A stretch of 64,000 nt of DNA from JABDMH01 sp964428345 (GTDB taxonomy: Bacteria > Bacteroidota > Bacteroidia > Chitinophagales > Saprospiraceae), in the NCBI GenBank assembly GCA_964428345.1, contig CAYRYD010000022.1, positions 1 through 64,000 of the forward strand, given 5' to 3'. Position 1 is the stretch's first letter. Each line of letters begins with the position of its first letter. Below, one piece after another: positions 1-7,762 of this stretch. The translations under genes were made by a program, and so were the position numbers. The notes under the pieces were generated by a model. It was not told the origin of the DNA. It made no database searches and saw nothing but the letters and a program-made list of their open reading frames with translations.

Positions 1-594
1 GATCTGTGCTGAATTTTGGGAAAATAGCAGCTTGATATGGTCACGAACTATTGTTAATTTAACGAGGTATGCAGGTCCATCCCAAGCAGTATCAGAAAGG
101 CCATCGGTTTCAATTACTTTATTTTCAACGATGGAGACTCCTGCGAGTTCTTTGTTGTCAATCAGATGTAATACAATATCTCCTAGATCGACATCTCTCA
201 TAAACTTATAGATGTCAGCCCCTCTTTTATCTCGCTGTGGGGACCAAAGGGCTTTACCAAGAGCTCTTTCTCCTTCAAGCCTATCAGGTCTATCGTGGAC
301 AATTGTCTTTTCTATCCAAAAGTTTGGTGTTTCTAGTTTGTCACGTTTATCCATTATGTTGAAGCCTCTTTTTAACAAAAACTTCTTTGCTTCGACCGCA
401 TTGAAATCATGACTATCAAGTTCAACGCCATTTGCAAATTTATTGGCAATTGTTACTACGTACTTAGGAGGCAATAATTTATCACCGGCTATCAGTTGAT
501 AATATACTTCTCTTCTGTGACCTGGAACGTTGCTTCGAGAAATCTCTATAATCGCTTTTTCAAGATGTTCCCTTGTGATATTTTCAGGAATCAT
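1..594 (-). CDS. N-terminal part of a ScoMcrA-N/EVE-domain protein, probably McrB-like type IV restriction (partial)
   Basis: An open frame of 198 codons starts at the ATG at 594 and runs off the left edge. Residues ~1-85 resemble the ScoMcrA-type N-terminal head (start MIPENITREHL, then a PPKYVVTIANKFANG stretch). Residues ~105-195 resemble an EVE-like module (GKALWSPQRDKRGADIYKFM, then GDIVLHLID). In known families these modules bind modified DNA bases and sit in front of a McrB-type AAA+ GTPase or a nuclease, but that part would lie outside the window. The gene is AT-rich compared with genes after 1.8 kb. It reads in the same direction as, and 49 bp downstream of, the glycosylase-like gene, so the two may be co-transcribed. 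The restriction role is an inference from domain families. Confidence 0.55.
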   Translation of the reverse strand, partial: MIPENITREHLEKAIIEISRSNVPGHRREVYYQLIAGDKLLPPKYVVTIANKFANGVELDSHDFNAVEAKKFLLKRGFNIMDKRDKLETPNFWIEKTIVHDRPDRLEGERALGKALWSPQRDKRGADIYKFMRDVDLGDIVLHLIDNKELAGVSIVENKVIETDGLSDTAWDGPAYLVKLTIVRDHIKLLFSQNSAQI

Positions 595-643
595 TTAGAA
601 GTTTTTAATTAAAATTTATTAGAGGTAAGAGGTACGACATTTA

Positions 644-1390
644 TCAAAATATCATGTTATCAATTGTCCATTCTCCTTTGTCAAAGCTTGAAAAAATTGC
701 CGCGTCTAAAATGCAGGGATATATATCTGCTTTTATACATAATTCTTGTATTCCATCTGAAATAAAATGATAATATCCTTTATCTCCAAGTGAGGAAGAA
801 GCTAATGATACGGGAAAACCGAAGTTGTTTAGCCAATTTGTAATTCGTGAGTCTATTGGAATCTCGTATTTGGTCAGTCCAATTACTTGAAGAAAGTTCC
901 TTGATTGTTTTGGACCAAAGCCCATAAATTTTTCAGACAAATTATCCGCAAGTATTCTTTCTGCATTTTTTGAATCTATGTCTTTCAGTTTGTTTAGCTC
1001 TTGAATAATTCCCCAATTTTCATTTTGGATCATCTTGATATTCGCTGTAAAAAAGTGACTTACTCGATTGATATATCTGGTCAGGTTGTTTTCTTTTAAA
1101 GTCTGCCTTACCCTGTTCTCAAGCTTACTAACTTGTGAAGTGTCTTTAAAAGTAATGGGAAACGGTTTTTTTCTTAGGAATTGTCCAACAATTGAGGTAG
1201 GTCCTGATCTTTGTTGTGAAGTCAAAAGGCACATTAAAATCGTCTTGATAATTGTGTTCTTGTTAATAAGAATATTTTGTTTTTCAACATTTCGCTGACG
1301 TCTTGCCTGAGTGAATGCGTTGTCGTTTTCCTTAACAACATTTATAATGCTCTTAATATCATTGTCAGAAATGTGCCACGATATGTTCAT
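644..1390 (-). CDS. Putative HhH-GPD (OGG2-like) DNA glycosylase
   Basis: This 248-residue protein carries the motif GFGPKQSRNFLQVIG at ~157-171, then IPIDSR at ~177-182. In OGG2/AGOG-type DNA glycosylases of the helix-hairpin-helix-GPD superfamily this layout supplies the catalytic lysine (K161 here) and aspartate (D180 here). Such enzymes flip out a damaged or modified base and cut its glycosidic bond, often with lyase activity. No iron-sulfur Cys cluster of the MutY/Nth kind is visible. The length suits the family. It lies just upstream of the ScoMcrA-N/EVE gene on the same strand, in AT-rich DNA, which suggests a role in defence against modified phage DNA rather than general repair. The substrate is not predictable from sequence. 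Confidence 0.55.
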   Translation of the reverse strand: MNISWHISDNDIKSIINVVKENDNAFTQARRQRNVEKQNILINKNTIIKTILMCLLTSQQRSGPTSIVGQFLRKKPFPITFKDTSQVSKLENRVRQTLKENNLTRYINRVSHFFTANIKMIQNENWGIIQELNKLKDIDSKNAERILADNLSEKFMGFGPKQSRNFLQVIGLTKYEIPIDSRITNWLNNFGFPVSLASSSLGDKGYYHFISDGIQELCIKADIYPCILDAAIFSSFDKGEWTIDNMIF

Positions 1391-1839
1391 TGTTTAATTT
1401 TAGATTGAAGTATAACTTCTATTTATCCAATTGATTTTTTTGTTGAACCTACTCTGCAACATCGAAGTGATTACTGTTAAGTTTATACTAATGCTCAGGT
1501 CAATGATCATTTATTGTGATTACCCGATTGATTCTTGTTATGCTTCAGCGAAATCCTGCTGCCAATTCCTTCCGTTGTGGAATAAGACCTTACCGGTGTT
1601 TTCTTCCAACCCCATCGCACCATCTCCATTCCGAAATTAGAAAAAACAAACATATATCCAAAGATACACACTGGCTGGGATACCTGGTGTCTCATGCATC
1701 CACAGTTGTGACTTGGTCTGTGCGACGGCTGTTCGTGGAGAGCATCATACCTCCGCCTACCACATCTTCCCCCACCCCTTGCCATTTTCCCCCAAAAAAC
1801 CTACCTTATTTTCCGTTTCAGAAGTGTGGATTAGATTTC
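1391..1839. other. Intergenic region at a base-composition change
   Basis: No convincing gene is seen. The left part is AT-rich like the genes before it; the right part turns C-rich and leads into GC-rich genes. A reading frame stays open upstream of the lectin-OmpA gene from 1516, but that extension has no signal peptide and reads like non-coding sequence. The region probably holds the divergent promoters of the glycosylase and lectin genes, although no clear box was recognised. Confidence 0.4.
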
Positions 1840-2952
1840 ATGGCAGATGCAATGTTTACACCGGCTTTTAAAACCATCCTGATAGCCGTAATGATGTCGC
1901 TGCCGGCGCTGCCCGGCCGGGCCCAGGAGGCGGTGATTGGCGTGCACGACTTTGTACTGTCGGGCGATGCGGTGGTCATTGGCGATCAGTGTGTGCGGCT
2001 TACCCCGGCGATCGATTGGGCAGGCGGGTCGGCCTGGTACCGGGAGGCCATCGACCTGAGCGGCTCTTTCCAGATGGAGATGGAGCTGATGTTTGGCTGC
2101 GACGATGTGGGGGGTGCTGACGGGATTGTCTTTGCCTTTACCCCGTACCAGGGCATCACCGGCCACCAGGGGGAGGGGATGGGCTTTGCCGGCTTGAGGC
2201 CTTCCATCGGGATCGAGATCGACACCTGGGAAAACGAACATCTCTACGATCCGCCCGAAGATCATATCGCCCTGCTGCAACACGGCTTTGTGCACCACGG
2301 CTACAACCTGAAAGGCCCCATCATCATCCCCAATGTCGAAGACTGCAACCTGCACAAACTGGCTATCTACTGGGACCATACCCGGCAGGTGATCAGCGTA
2401 AACCTCGACGGAAAAGAGGTGCTGTCCTATCAGGATGATATCGTGCAAAACATCTTCCGGGGTGAATCCAGACTCTACTGGGGCGTCACCGCCGCTACCG
2501 GCCGCTACAACAACCAGCATGAGATCTGCTTCCGGAAACTGGAATTCGCCACCCCACTCACCGCGCTCCGGTTTCATCCGCGGGAAGTCAAACTCCTGCT
2601 GCGCGGCAACATCACCCCGTTGGATATCGCCTTCGACAATGGCCAGCATCAACTCGACGAGCACCAATACCCCGAACTCGACAAGATACTCCAACTGCTG
2701 AAGGAGAATCCCCATTACGAAATCGACCTCGACGGCTATACCGACGAGCTGGGCACCTCCGGGGCCAATGAGACCCTGTCGCTCCAGCGGGTGCAGGGTA
2801 TCCGTCAGTACCTGCTCGGCAAGGGTATCGATTCCGGTCGCATCCATATAAACGGTTATGGCGATAAATTTCCGGTCGACAGAAGCCAGCCCGAAAATGC
2901 CTACCGCAGCAATATCCGGATCGATATCCGTTTTTTTAATCCAAGAACGTAG
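1840..2952 (+). CDS. Secreted L-type lectin-like domain fused to an OmpA C-terminal domain
   Basis: About 370 residues. A signal peptide follows the start (hydrophobic ILIAVMMSLPALPGRAQ). Residues ~30-240 resemble a legume/L-type lectin beta-sandwich: the GADGIVFAF motif, then IGIEIDTWEN, and later NLHKLAIYWD, as in bacterial carbohydrate-binding proteins. Residues ~260-370 are an OmpA-like peptidoglycan-binding domain, with IDLDGYTDELGTSGANETLS and the usual NxxLSxxRaxxV-like helix. The protein would attach to peptidoglycan through the OmpA part and present a sugar-binding domain in the periplasm or at the cell surface. The start at 1840 is chosen for the signal peptide; ATG 1852 is equally possible. 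The downstream side runs into short repeats within a few bases of the stop codon. Confidence 0.75.
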   Translation: MADAMFTPAFKTILIAVMMSLPALPGRAQEAVIGVHDFVLSGDAVVIGDQCVRLTPAIDWAGGSAWYREAIDLSGSFQMEMELMFGCDDVGGADGIVFAFTPYQGITGHQGEGMGFAGLRPSIGIEIDTWENEHLYDPPEDHIALLQHGFVHHGYNLKGPIIIPNVEDCNLHKLAIYWDHTRQVISVNLDGKEVLSYQDDIVQNIFRGESRLYWGVTAATGRYNNQHEICFRKLEFATPLTALRFHPREVKLLLRGNITPLDIAFDNGQHQLDEHQYPELDKILQLLKENPHYEIDLDGYTDELGTSGANETLSLQRVQGIRQYLLGKGIDSGRIHINGYGDKFPVDRSQPENAYRSNIRIDIRFFNPRT

Positions 2953-3393
2953 ATTGTTGGTATTTGTATTGGGAGTTGGTCTTTAGTGCAGTATAGAGTA
3001 TATTGGTGAACCCCAATGACCAAAGACCAAAAAACCACCCTTCGGCAAGCTCAGGGTGACCAGCAAAAAAAATGAAAAACCAAAAAACCATAGTACCATA
3101 ATACCACCCTTCGGCAGGGTGAGCTTGCCGAACCCTCAGGGTGACCGTCTAAAAAAAACCAATACCAAAAGACCAAAAAACCATAATACCAAAAAACCAT
3201 AATACCATAATGCCATAATGCCATAATACCACCCTTCGGCAAGGTGAGCCCTTCGGTACCTCAGGGCAGGCTTTGCCGAACCCTCAGGGTGACCATCTAA
3301 GAAAACCAATACCAAAAGACCAAAAAACCATAATACCAAAAGACCAAAAAACCATAATACCATAATACCATAATACCATAATACCATAATACC
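2953..3393. repeat. Short-period octamer arrays with CCCTTCGGCAAGCTCAGGGT-type palindromes
   Basis: No gene. After the lectin gene come degenerate TTGGTCTTT/AAAGACCAA units. Then come runs of an 8-bp unit of the form CCAWAAWA (CCATAATA, CCAAAAGA, CCAAAAAA), interrupted about three times by palindromic units of the CCCTTCGGCAAGCTCAGGGT type. The last octamers (3358-3393) run straight into the ATG of the next gene, so its start codon directly continues the array. Long frames through this DNA on either strand are artefacts of the repeat. Confidence 0.85.
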
Positions 3394-4815
3394 ATGAAAG
3401 TAATCGTCCTTCTGATTTCCCTCACCCTCACCCTTCCCCTCCCTGCTCAATCCGACACCTCCTGGCAGGAAGCCCTGCAACTGATCGACGTCTGGCTGGC
3501 AGCCCAGCACAGTTACGACAATCTGCCGGGTATATCGGTGGCAGTGGTCAAAGACCAGGAGGTCATCTGGAGCCGGGGATATGGTTATGCCGATCTGGAC
3601 CGGCAGGTACGGGCCACTCCGGAGACCAAATACAGCATCTGCTCCATCTCGAAACTGTTTACCTCGGTGGCGATCATGCGGCTCTACGAGGAGGGAAAGC
3701 TGCGGCTGGACGATGAAATCCACACCCACCTTCCCTGGTTTGACCTGAAACAGCAATATCCCGAAAGCGGACCGATCACCATCCGGAGCCTGCTCACCCA
3801 TTCGTCCGGACTGCCCCGGGAGTCGGCCCATCCCTACTGGACCGGACCCGATTTTCCTTTTCCGAGCCGCGACGAGGTCAAGTCCGGGCTGGAAGGGCAG
3901 CAGACCCTGTATCCGGCATCGACCTATTTTCAGTACAGCAACCTCGGTATGACCCTGCTGGGTGAGGTGGTGGCAGAGGTCTCAGGGATGCCCTACGACG
4001 ACTTTATCCATACCCACATCCTGCAACCGCTGGCCATGCAGCATACGGTGACCTATATGCCGGCGGGCGAGTGGGGCGCTTCGCTGGCAACCGGCTACGG
4101 TGCAGCAAAAAGAAATGGTGCGCGCGACCCGGTGGCATTGTTTGACGCCCGGGGTATCGCCGCGGCAGCCGGCTTCAGCTCGACGGTCGAAGACCTGGCC
4201 CGCTTTGCCCGTTGGCAGTTCCAGCTGTTGGCAGACGGTGGGGAAGAGATCCTGAAAGCTTCCACCTTAAAATATATGCAACAGGTGCACTGGATGGATC
4301 CCGACTGGAAGACATCCTGGGGTCTGGGATTTTCAGTATGGGAGGAAAACGGAACCACCATCGTGGGTCATGGCGGATCGTGTCCGGGCTACCGCAGTAC
4401 GATCGCCATTCATCCGCAAAAGAAGTTGGCGGTCATCGTGATGATCAATGCCTCGGCGGTCAATCCCTCCAAATATGCGGGCGCCATCGCAGCCGTCCTG
4501 GCGAAAGCGGAAGGAAAGAGTGCCAGTCCTGACAGCCTGCAGCTCATCGACTATGCCGGGTATTATCAAAGTCAGCCCTGGTGGCCGGAAGAGGTACTGC
4601 TGCCCTGGCAGGGACAACTGGCCTCCCTGGGACTGCCCAACGATAATCCCGCCAATGCCATGACCCTTCTCAAACCCACCGGTAAAGACCTGTTCCGGAG
4701 AGTGCGCCATGGTGACCAGCTGGGCGAAGAGATCCGCTTCGACCGCGATGAGCAGGGCCGGGTGATCCGCTTCTGGCAGCATCAGAATCCCAGCCGGAGA
4801 TTGGGGGGGCTGTAA
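3394..4815 (+). CDS. Serine beta-lactamase-like hydrolase (class C / PF00144 family), secreted
   Basis: This 473-residue protein has an N-terminal signal peptide (MKVIVLLISLTLTLPLPAQS) and the three active-site motifs of the AmpC/DD-peptidase/esterase family: SxxK at S84-I-S-K87, YSN at 181-183, and HGG at 326-328. The catalytic domain covers ~40-380; a C-terminal tail of ~90 residues may be a small lipocalin-like domain. The family includes peptidases, esterases and lactamases, so the substrate cannot be named. It should act in the periplasm or be exported. The ATG follows directly on an octamer array and the stop is followed 2 bp later by an array of opposite polarity. Coding sequence is GC-rich, like the lectin gene before it. 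Confidence 0.85.
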   Translation: MKVIVLLISLTLTLPLPAQSDTSWQEALQLIDVWLAAQHSYDNLPGISVAVVKDQEVIWSRGYGYADLDRQVRATPETKYSICSISKLFTSVAIMRLYEEGKLRLDDEIHTHLPWFDLKQQYPESGPITIRSLLTHSSGLPRESAHPYWTGPDFPFPSRDEVKSGLEGQQTLYPASTYFQYSNLGMTLLGEVVAEVSGMPYDDFIHTHILQPLAMQHTVTYMPAGEWGASLATGYGAAKRNGARDPVALFDARGIAAAAGFSSTVEDLARFARWQFQLLADGGEEILKASTLKYMQQVHWMDPDWKTSWGLGFSVWEENGTTIVGHGGSCPGYRSTIAIHPQKKLAVIVMINASAVNPSKYAGAIAAVLAKAEGKSASPDSLQLIDYAGYYQSQPWWPEEVLLPWQGQLASLGLPNDNPANAMTLLKPTGKDLFRRVRHGDQLGEEIRFDRDEQGRVIRFWQHQNPSRRLGGL

Positions 4816-5274
4816 TTGGTGTTATGGTCTTATGGTGTTATGGTGCTATGGTGCTATGGTGTACTGCAGAACCACAATACCACAATACCATAATACCACC
4901 CTTCGACNNNNNNNNNNNNNNNNNNNNNNNNNNNNNNNNNNNNNNNNNNNNNNNNNNNNNNNNNNNNNNNNNNNNNNNNNNNNNNNNNNNNNNNNNNNNN
5001 NNNNNNNAGGCTCAGGGTGACCACTATATACACACAGTACTCTTGGTACCAAAAAACCACAATACCACAATACCACAGAACCACAATACCACCCTTCGAC
5101 AGGCTCAGGGTGACCACTATATACACACAGTACTCTTGGTACCAAAAAACCACAAGACCACAATAGCATAGTACCACAATACCAGAACATCCCCTGACCA
5201 GTATCAATCATCCGGGTGACTCCGCTCATTCAGGGCCCGGTGGCATTGCAATACCTTGATTGATGAAAAATTAA
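4816..5274. repeat. Inverted octamer arrays and palindromic repeats around an assembly gap
   Basis: Starting 2 bp after the stop codon, six TATGGTNT units (4818-4862) are followed by CCACAATA/CCATAATA units of opposite polarity (4869-4897), a layout able to form a long hairpin. Palindromes of the CCCTTCGACAGGCTCAGGGT type flank the gap. A unit beginning ACCACTATATACACACAGTA and containing GGTACC occurs twice (about 5018 and 5112), about 94 bp apart. No gene. Confidence 0.85.
4908..5007. other. Assembly gap of 100 N
   Basis: Exactly 100 undetermined bases lie inside a CCCTTCGAC...AGGCTCAGGG repeat, so the gap length is probably a placeholder. The true repeat array may be longer or shorter than drawn. 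Confidence 0.99.
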
Positions 5275-5682
5275 ATGTTTAAAGCCATGATCAAGGATGT
5301 TCCAGTCAAAGAAATCATGAGTCGCAACGTGATCACGGTGCAGGAAGACGACCGGCTGTCGAAGTTGGAAGAAATCTGGAAGACCAATACCATCCATCAC
5401 CTGGTGGTCACCAATGGAGACCAGGTGGTGGGGGTAGTGAGCAAGATCGATATGCTGAGGGCGTTCAACGGCCGGGGCGATATCAGCCGGAAGACCCTCA
5501 GCATGATGAGGGTGGGCGAGATCATGACCAAAAATCCGTTAACGGTCGAGGCGGAAGATACGGTTGGGCTGGTGGCGGATATTCTGCTGGCCAATAAGTT
5601 TCATTCTCTGCCGGTCATTGACGATGGTGAGCTTGCCGGCATAGTTACCAGTCACGACCTCATCAAATACGGATACCAATGA
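5275..5682 (+). CDS. Tandem CBS-domain protein
   Basis: A 135-residue stand-alone Bateman module. CBS motif 1 is at ~10-65 (VKEIMSRNVITVQEDDRLSK, then HHLVVTNGDQVVGVVSKIDML) and motif 2 at ~80-133 (VGEIMTKNPLTVEAEDTVGL, then HSLPVIDDGELAGIVTSHDL). Such modules bind adenosine nucleotides and commonly report energy or redox state. Its 3' end overlaps the next CBS gene by 4 bp (ATGA), so the two are translationally coupled and may form a hetero-pair. It resembles the CBS proteins at 39955 and 43185. Confidence 0.85.
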   Translation: MFKAMIKDVPVKEIMSRNVITVQEDDRLSKLEEIWKTNTIHHLVVTNGDQVVGVVSKIDMLRAFNGRGDISRKTLSMMRVGEIMTKNPLTVEAEDTVGLVADILLANKFHSLPVIDDGELAGIVTSHDLIKYGYQ

Positions 5683-6119
5683 AAGAGGCTGCCAAAATAC
5701 CGCTCGGCCGGTTGATGCTGCCCAATCTGGTGGTGCTCAAACCGTTGGATACTTTAGACAAGGCAGCGGAGACTTTCCGGTTGTATCCCTTTCACCATTT
5801 GCCCGTGGTTGACGAAGATATGATCCTGGTGGGCATGATCAGCAGCACCGATCTCGAGAGGGAATCGCACGGCAATTCGCTGTTCAGACACCATAATAAG
5901 AAGGACCACGATGAAGCCCTTTTCCGTTCCTTACTGGTGCGCGAAGTTATGGTCGATGCCGTTTTTCAATTGTCTGGTCAACACACCATCCAGGATGCCT
6001 ACGAGGCCTTCTCCAAAGGCCGGTTCCGGGCCATCCCCATTGTCGACGACGGGGTGCTGGTGGGACTGATTACCCCGCTGGATATTATCCGGTATTTGCT
6101 GGACCCATCGGCAGGGTAG
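5679..6119 (+). CDS. Tandem CBS-domain protein, second of a coupled pair
   Basis: A 146-residue CBS pair. Motif 1 starts with LGRLMLPNLVVLKPLDTLDK and ends with HLPVVDEDMILVGMISSTDL; motif 2 starts with VREVMVDAVFQLSGQHTIQD and ends with AIPIVDDGVLVGLITPLDII. Its ATG overlaps the stop of the preceding CBS gene. The last codons (SAG plus the stop) lie in sequence matching the intergenic repeat CGGCAGGGTAGGTCTTCGAA, which recurs at 6313 and 6561. The repeat therefore seems to have invaded the 3' end and supplied the stop codon. Confidence 0.8.
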   Translation: MKEAAKIPLGRLMLPNLVVLKPLDTLDKAAETFRLYPFHHLPVVDEDMILVGMISSTDLERESHGNSLFRHHNKKDHDEALFRSLLVREVMVDAVFQLSGQHTIQDAYEAFSKGRFRAIPIVDDGVLVGLITPLDIIRYLLDPSAG

Positions 6120-6869
6120 GTCTTCGAAAGCTACCCTTCGACAAGCTCAGGGGTAAACTAAAAACCCACAATACATAGTGCCAAAAAACCAAAAAACCAA
6201 AAAACCACAATACCACCCTTCGACATGCTAAGGGTAACCCCTATAAACACCCAGTACCTTGGTACCAAAAAAACCAAAAAACCATAATACCACAATACCA
6301 CAATACCACCCTTCGGCAGGGTAGGTCTTCGAAAGCTACCCTTCGGCAAGCTCAGGGTGACATTTGGAGTGTGTGTCAGGGTGAGCCCTTCGATTGTCAG
6401 GGTGAGCCTGTCGAACCCTCAGGGCAGGCTCTGCCGAACCCTCAGGGCCCTTCGGCAGGCTCAGGGTGACCACTATATACACGCAGTACCTTGGCACCAA
6501 AAAACCAAAAAACCAAAAAAACCAAAAAACCATAATACCACAATACCACAATACCACCCTTCGGCAGGGTAGGTCTTCGAAAGCTACCCTTCGGCAAGCT
6601 CAGGGTGACATTTGGAGTGTGTGTCAGGGTGAGCCCTTCGATTGTCAGGGTGAGCCTGTCGAACCCTCAGGGCAGGCTCTGTCGAACCCAAAGGGCCCTT
6701 CGGCAGGCTCAGGGTGACCACTGTATACAAACAGTACCTTGGTACCAAAAAACCACAATACCATAATACCAAAATACCACAATACCATCCCAAAGGGTGA
6801 CCAAGATCATTCGGTAATTCGACCGGAAACCTTAAGTTTACCGGCCAACGGAAACCCGGTTGGATAGTT
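6120..6869. repeat. Composite intergenic repeat block
   Basis: No gene. The block is built from octamer runs (CCACAATA, CCAAAAAA), palindromes of the CCCTTCGGCAAGCTCAGGGT type, and the GTACCTTGGTACC-containing unit. These recur in the same order, giving a composite element of the form palindrome, GTACC unit, octamer run. The longest internal duplication is listed separately. Apparent proteins rich in LRQAQGD or HPELAEG are translations of these repeats. Confidence 0.85.
6309..6752. repeat. Nearly identical direct repeat, ~195 bp, offset 248 bp
   Basis: Copy 1 begins at 6309 and copy 2 at 6557, each with CCCTTCGGCAGGGTAGG. They match over about 195 bp with a handful of differences (for example CTCTGCCGAACCCTCAGG in copy 1 against CTCTGTCGAACCCAAAGG in copy 2). 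Each copy carries several palindromic half-units and ends with the ACAGTACCTTGG-type unit. The high identity points to recent duplication or gene conversion. Confidence 0.85.
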
Positions 6870-7625
6870 ATGCGAAAATCAACTGCGAGGAGTGGCCTGA
6901 GTTGCCCGTGGTACCTGGATGAGATGGGTGAAGGGGAGAGTAATTGCCTTACCTGCATCAAGAGGAATTTGTCGATGTTTTCTGAGCTGGGACGGGAGGA
7001 TTTGATCCGGCTCAACGAGAATAAACGGTTTTTGTATTTTACCAAAGGTGAAACGGTTTTCAAACAAAACCTCCGGCCAGCCGGGCTTTATGCTTTGTCA
7101 CAGGGTAAAGTGAAGAATATCCGGATCAGCGAAGCCGGTGGTACTCAATTGATTGATCTCAACCAGCCAGTCAATTTTATTGGGTTTTCCGATTTCATCA
7201 GTGATCACCATCATTCCTACTCCGCGGTAGCCATCGAAAACTGCACGGTCTGCTTTATTCCCTCCGATGATTTTATGGAAGTGCTCCGGAATAATACCAC
7301 CCTTTCCCTCCGGTCCATGCAGTTTATCAGTAATCAGCACCGCCGCTATCTGGAACGTACCTGTAACCTTTCCGGTAAAAACATGCGCGGCCGGATGGCC
7401 GACACCCTGATGTACATTTACGATCTCTTTGAAGGGCATAAGAAAAACAATGTGATTAATCTCGACCTGACCCGCAGCGATTACGGCAGCCTGGCACAAA
7501 TGAATACCGCCAATGCCATCCGTACCCTTTCCGAATTTTCAAAACGTGGGCTGATTGAATTTAACGGACCCGATCTCAGCTTTAAAAATGTAGCGGCTTT
7601 ACGGCAGATCAGCTTGAAGGAGTGA
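6870..7625 (+). CDS. Crp/Fnr-family transcription regulator with N-terminal cysteines
   Basis: This 251-residue protein has a cyclic-nucleotide-binding-like beta-roll (~45-150) and a C-terminal winged helix typical of Crp/Fnr (recognition region near RSDYGSLAQMNTANAIRTLS, ~210-230). Cysteines C12, C26, C29, C125 and C128 are arranged much as the four [4Fe-4S] ligands of FNR (three N-terminal, one central), so an oxygen- or NO-labile cluster is possible. Alternative start ATG 6924 would lose C12 but keep C26/C29. It lies upstream of the nor gene on the same strand, and it or the REC-Crp protein at 37496 is a candidate for the TGAT-N4-ATCA boxes. Octamer arrays start 2 bp after its stop codon. 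Confidence 0.75.
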   Translation: MRKSTARSGLSCPWYLDEMGEGESNCLTCIKRNLSMFSELGREDLIRLNENKRFLYFTKGETVFKQNLRPAGLYALSQGKVKNIRISEAGGTQLIDLNQPVNFIGFSDFISDHHHSYSAVAIENCTVCFIPSDDFMEVLRNNTTLSLRSMQFISNQHRRYLERTCNLSGKNMRGRMADTLMYIYDLFEGHKKNNVINLDLTRSDYGSLAQMNTANAIRTLSEFSKRGLIEFNGPDLSFKNVAALRQISLKE

Positions 7626-7629
7626 GATT

Positions 7630-7682
7630 ATGGTATTCTGGTGTTATGGTGTTATGGTGTTATGGTGTTATGGTAGTATGGT
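7630..7682. repeat. TATGGTGT octamer array
   Basis: About six tandem 8-bp units, mostly TATGGTGT with single changes, starting 2 bp after the stop codon of the Crp/Fnr gene. The strand polarity is the same as in the array after the serine hydrolase stop at 4815. Confidence 0.85.
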
Positions 7683-7716
7683 AACGTCAACCTGAGCTTG
7701 TCGAAGGGTAGGTCTG

Positions 7717-7762
7717 TTTGTTTAATTGTTTAACTGTTTAATTGTTTAATTGTTTAACTGGA
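7717..7762. repeat. GTTTAATT octamer array
   Basis: Five or more tandem 8-bp units alternating GTTTAATT and GTTTAACT. Related runs occur at about 8250-8275, 13389-13425, 13573-13602 and 13762-13796. Confidence 0.85.

Noticed and set aside
1516..1839. Upstream extension of the lectin-OmpA gene
   Set aside because: It would bury the signal peptide at 1852-1925 and has no coding character.
1831..2847. A 338-codon frame antisense to the lectin-OmpA gene
   Set aside because: The plus strand has a signal peptide and two recognised domains; the antisense frame is a by-product of high GC.
2953..3393. CRISPR-like appearance of regularly spaced repeats
   Set aside because: Units are 7-8 bp or palindromes without unique spacers of constant length, and no cas gene is in the window.
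3136..3831. A 231-codon minus-strand frame across the repeat and the start of the serine hydrolase
   Set aside because: It is a translation of octamer repeats (WYYGIMVLWYYG-like) and the antisense of a real gene.
4824..5229. Frames that read through the run of N
   Set aside because: They cross an assembly gap and consist of repeat translation only.
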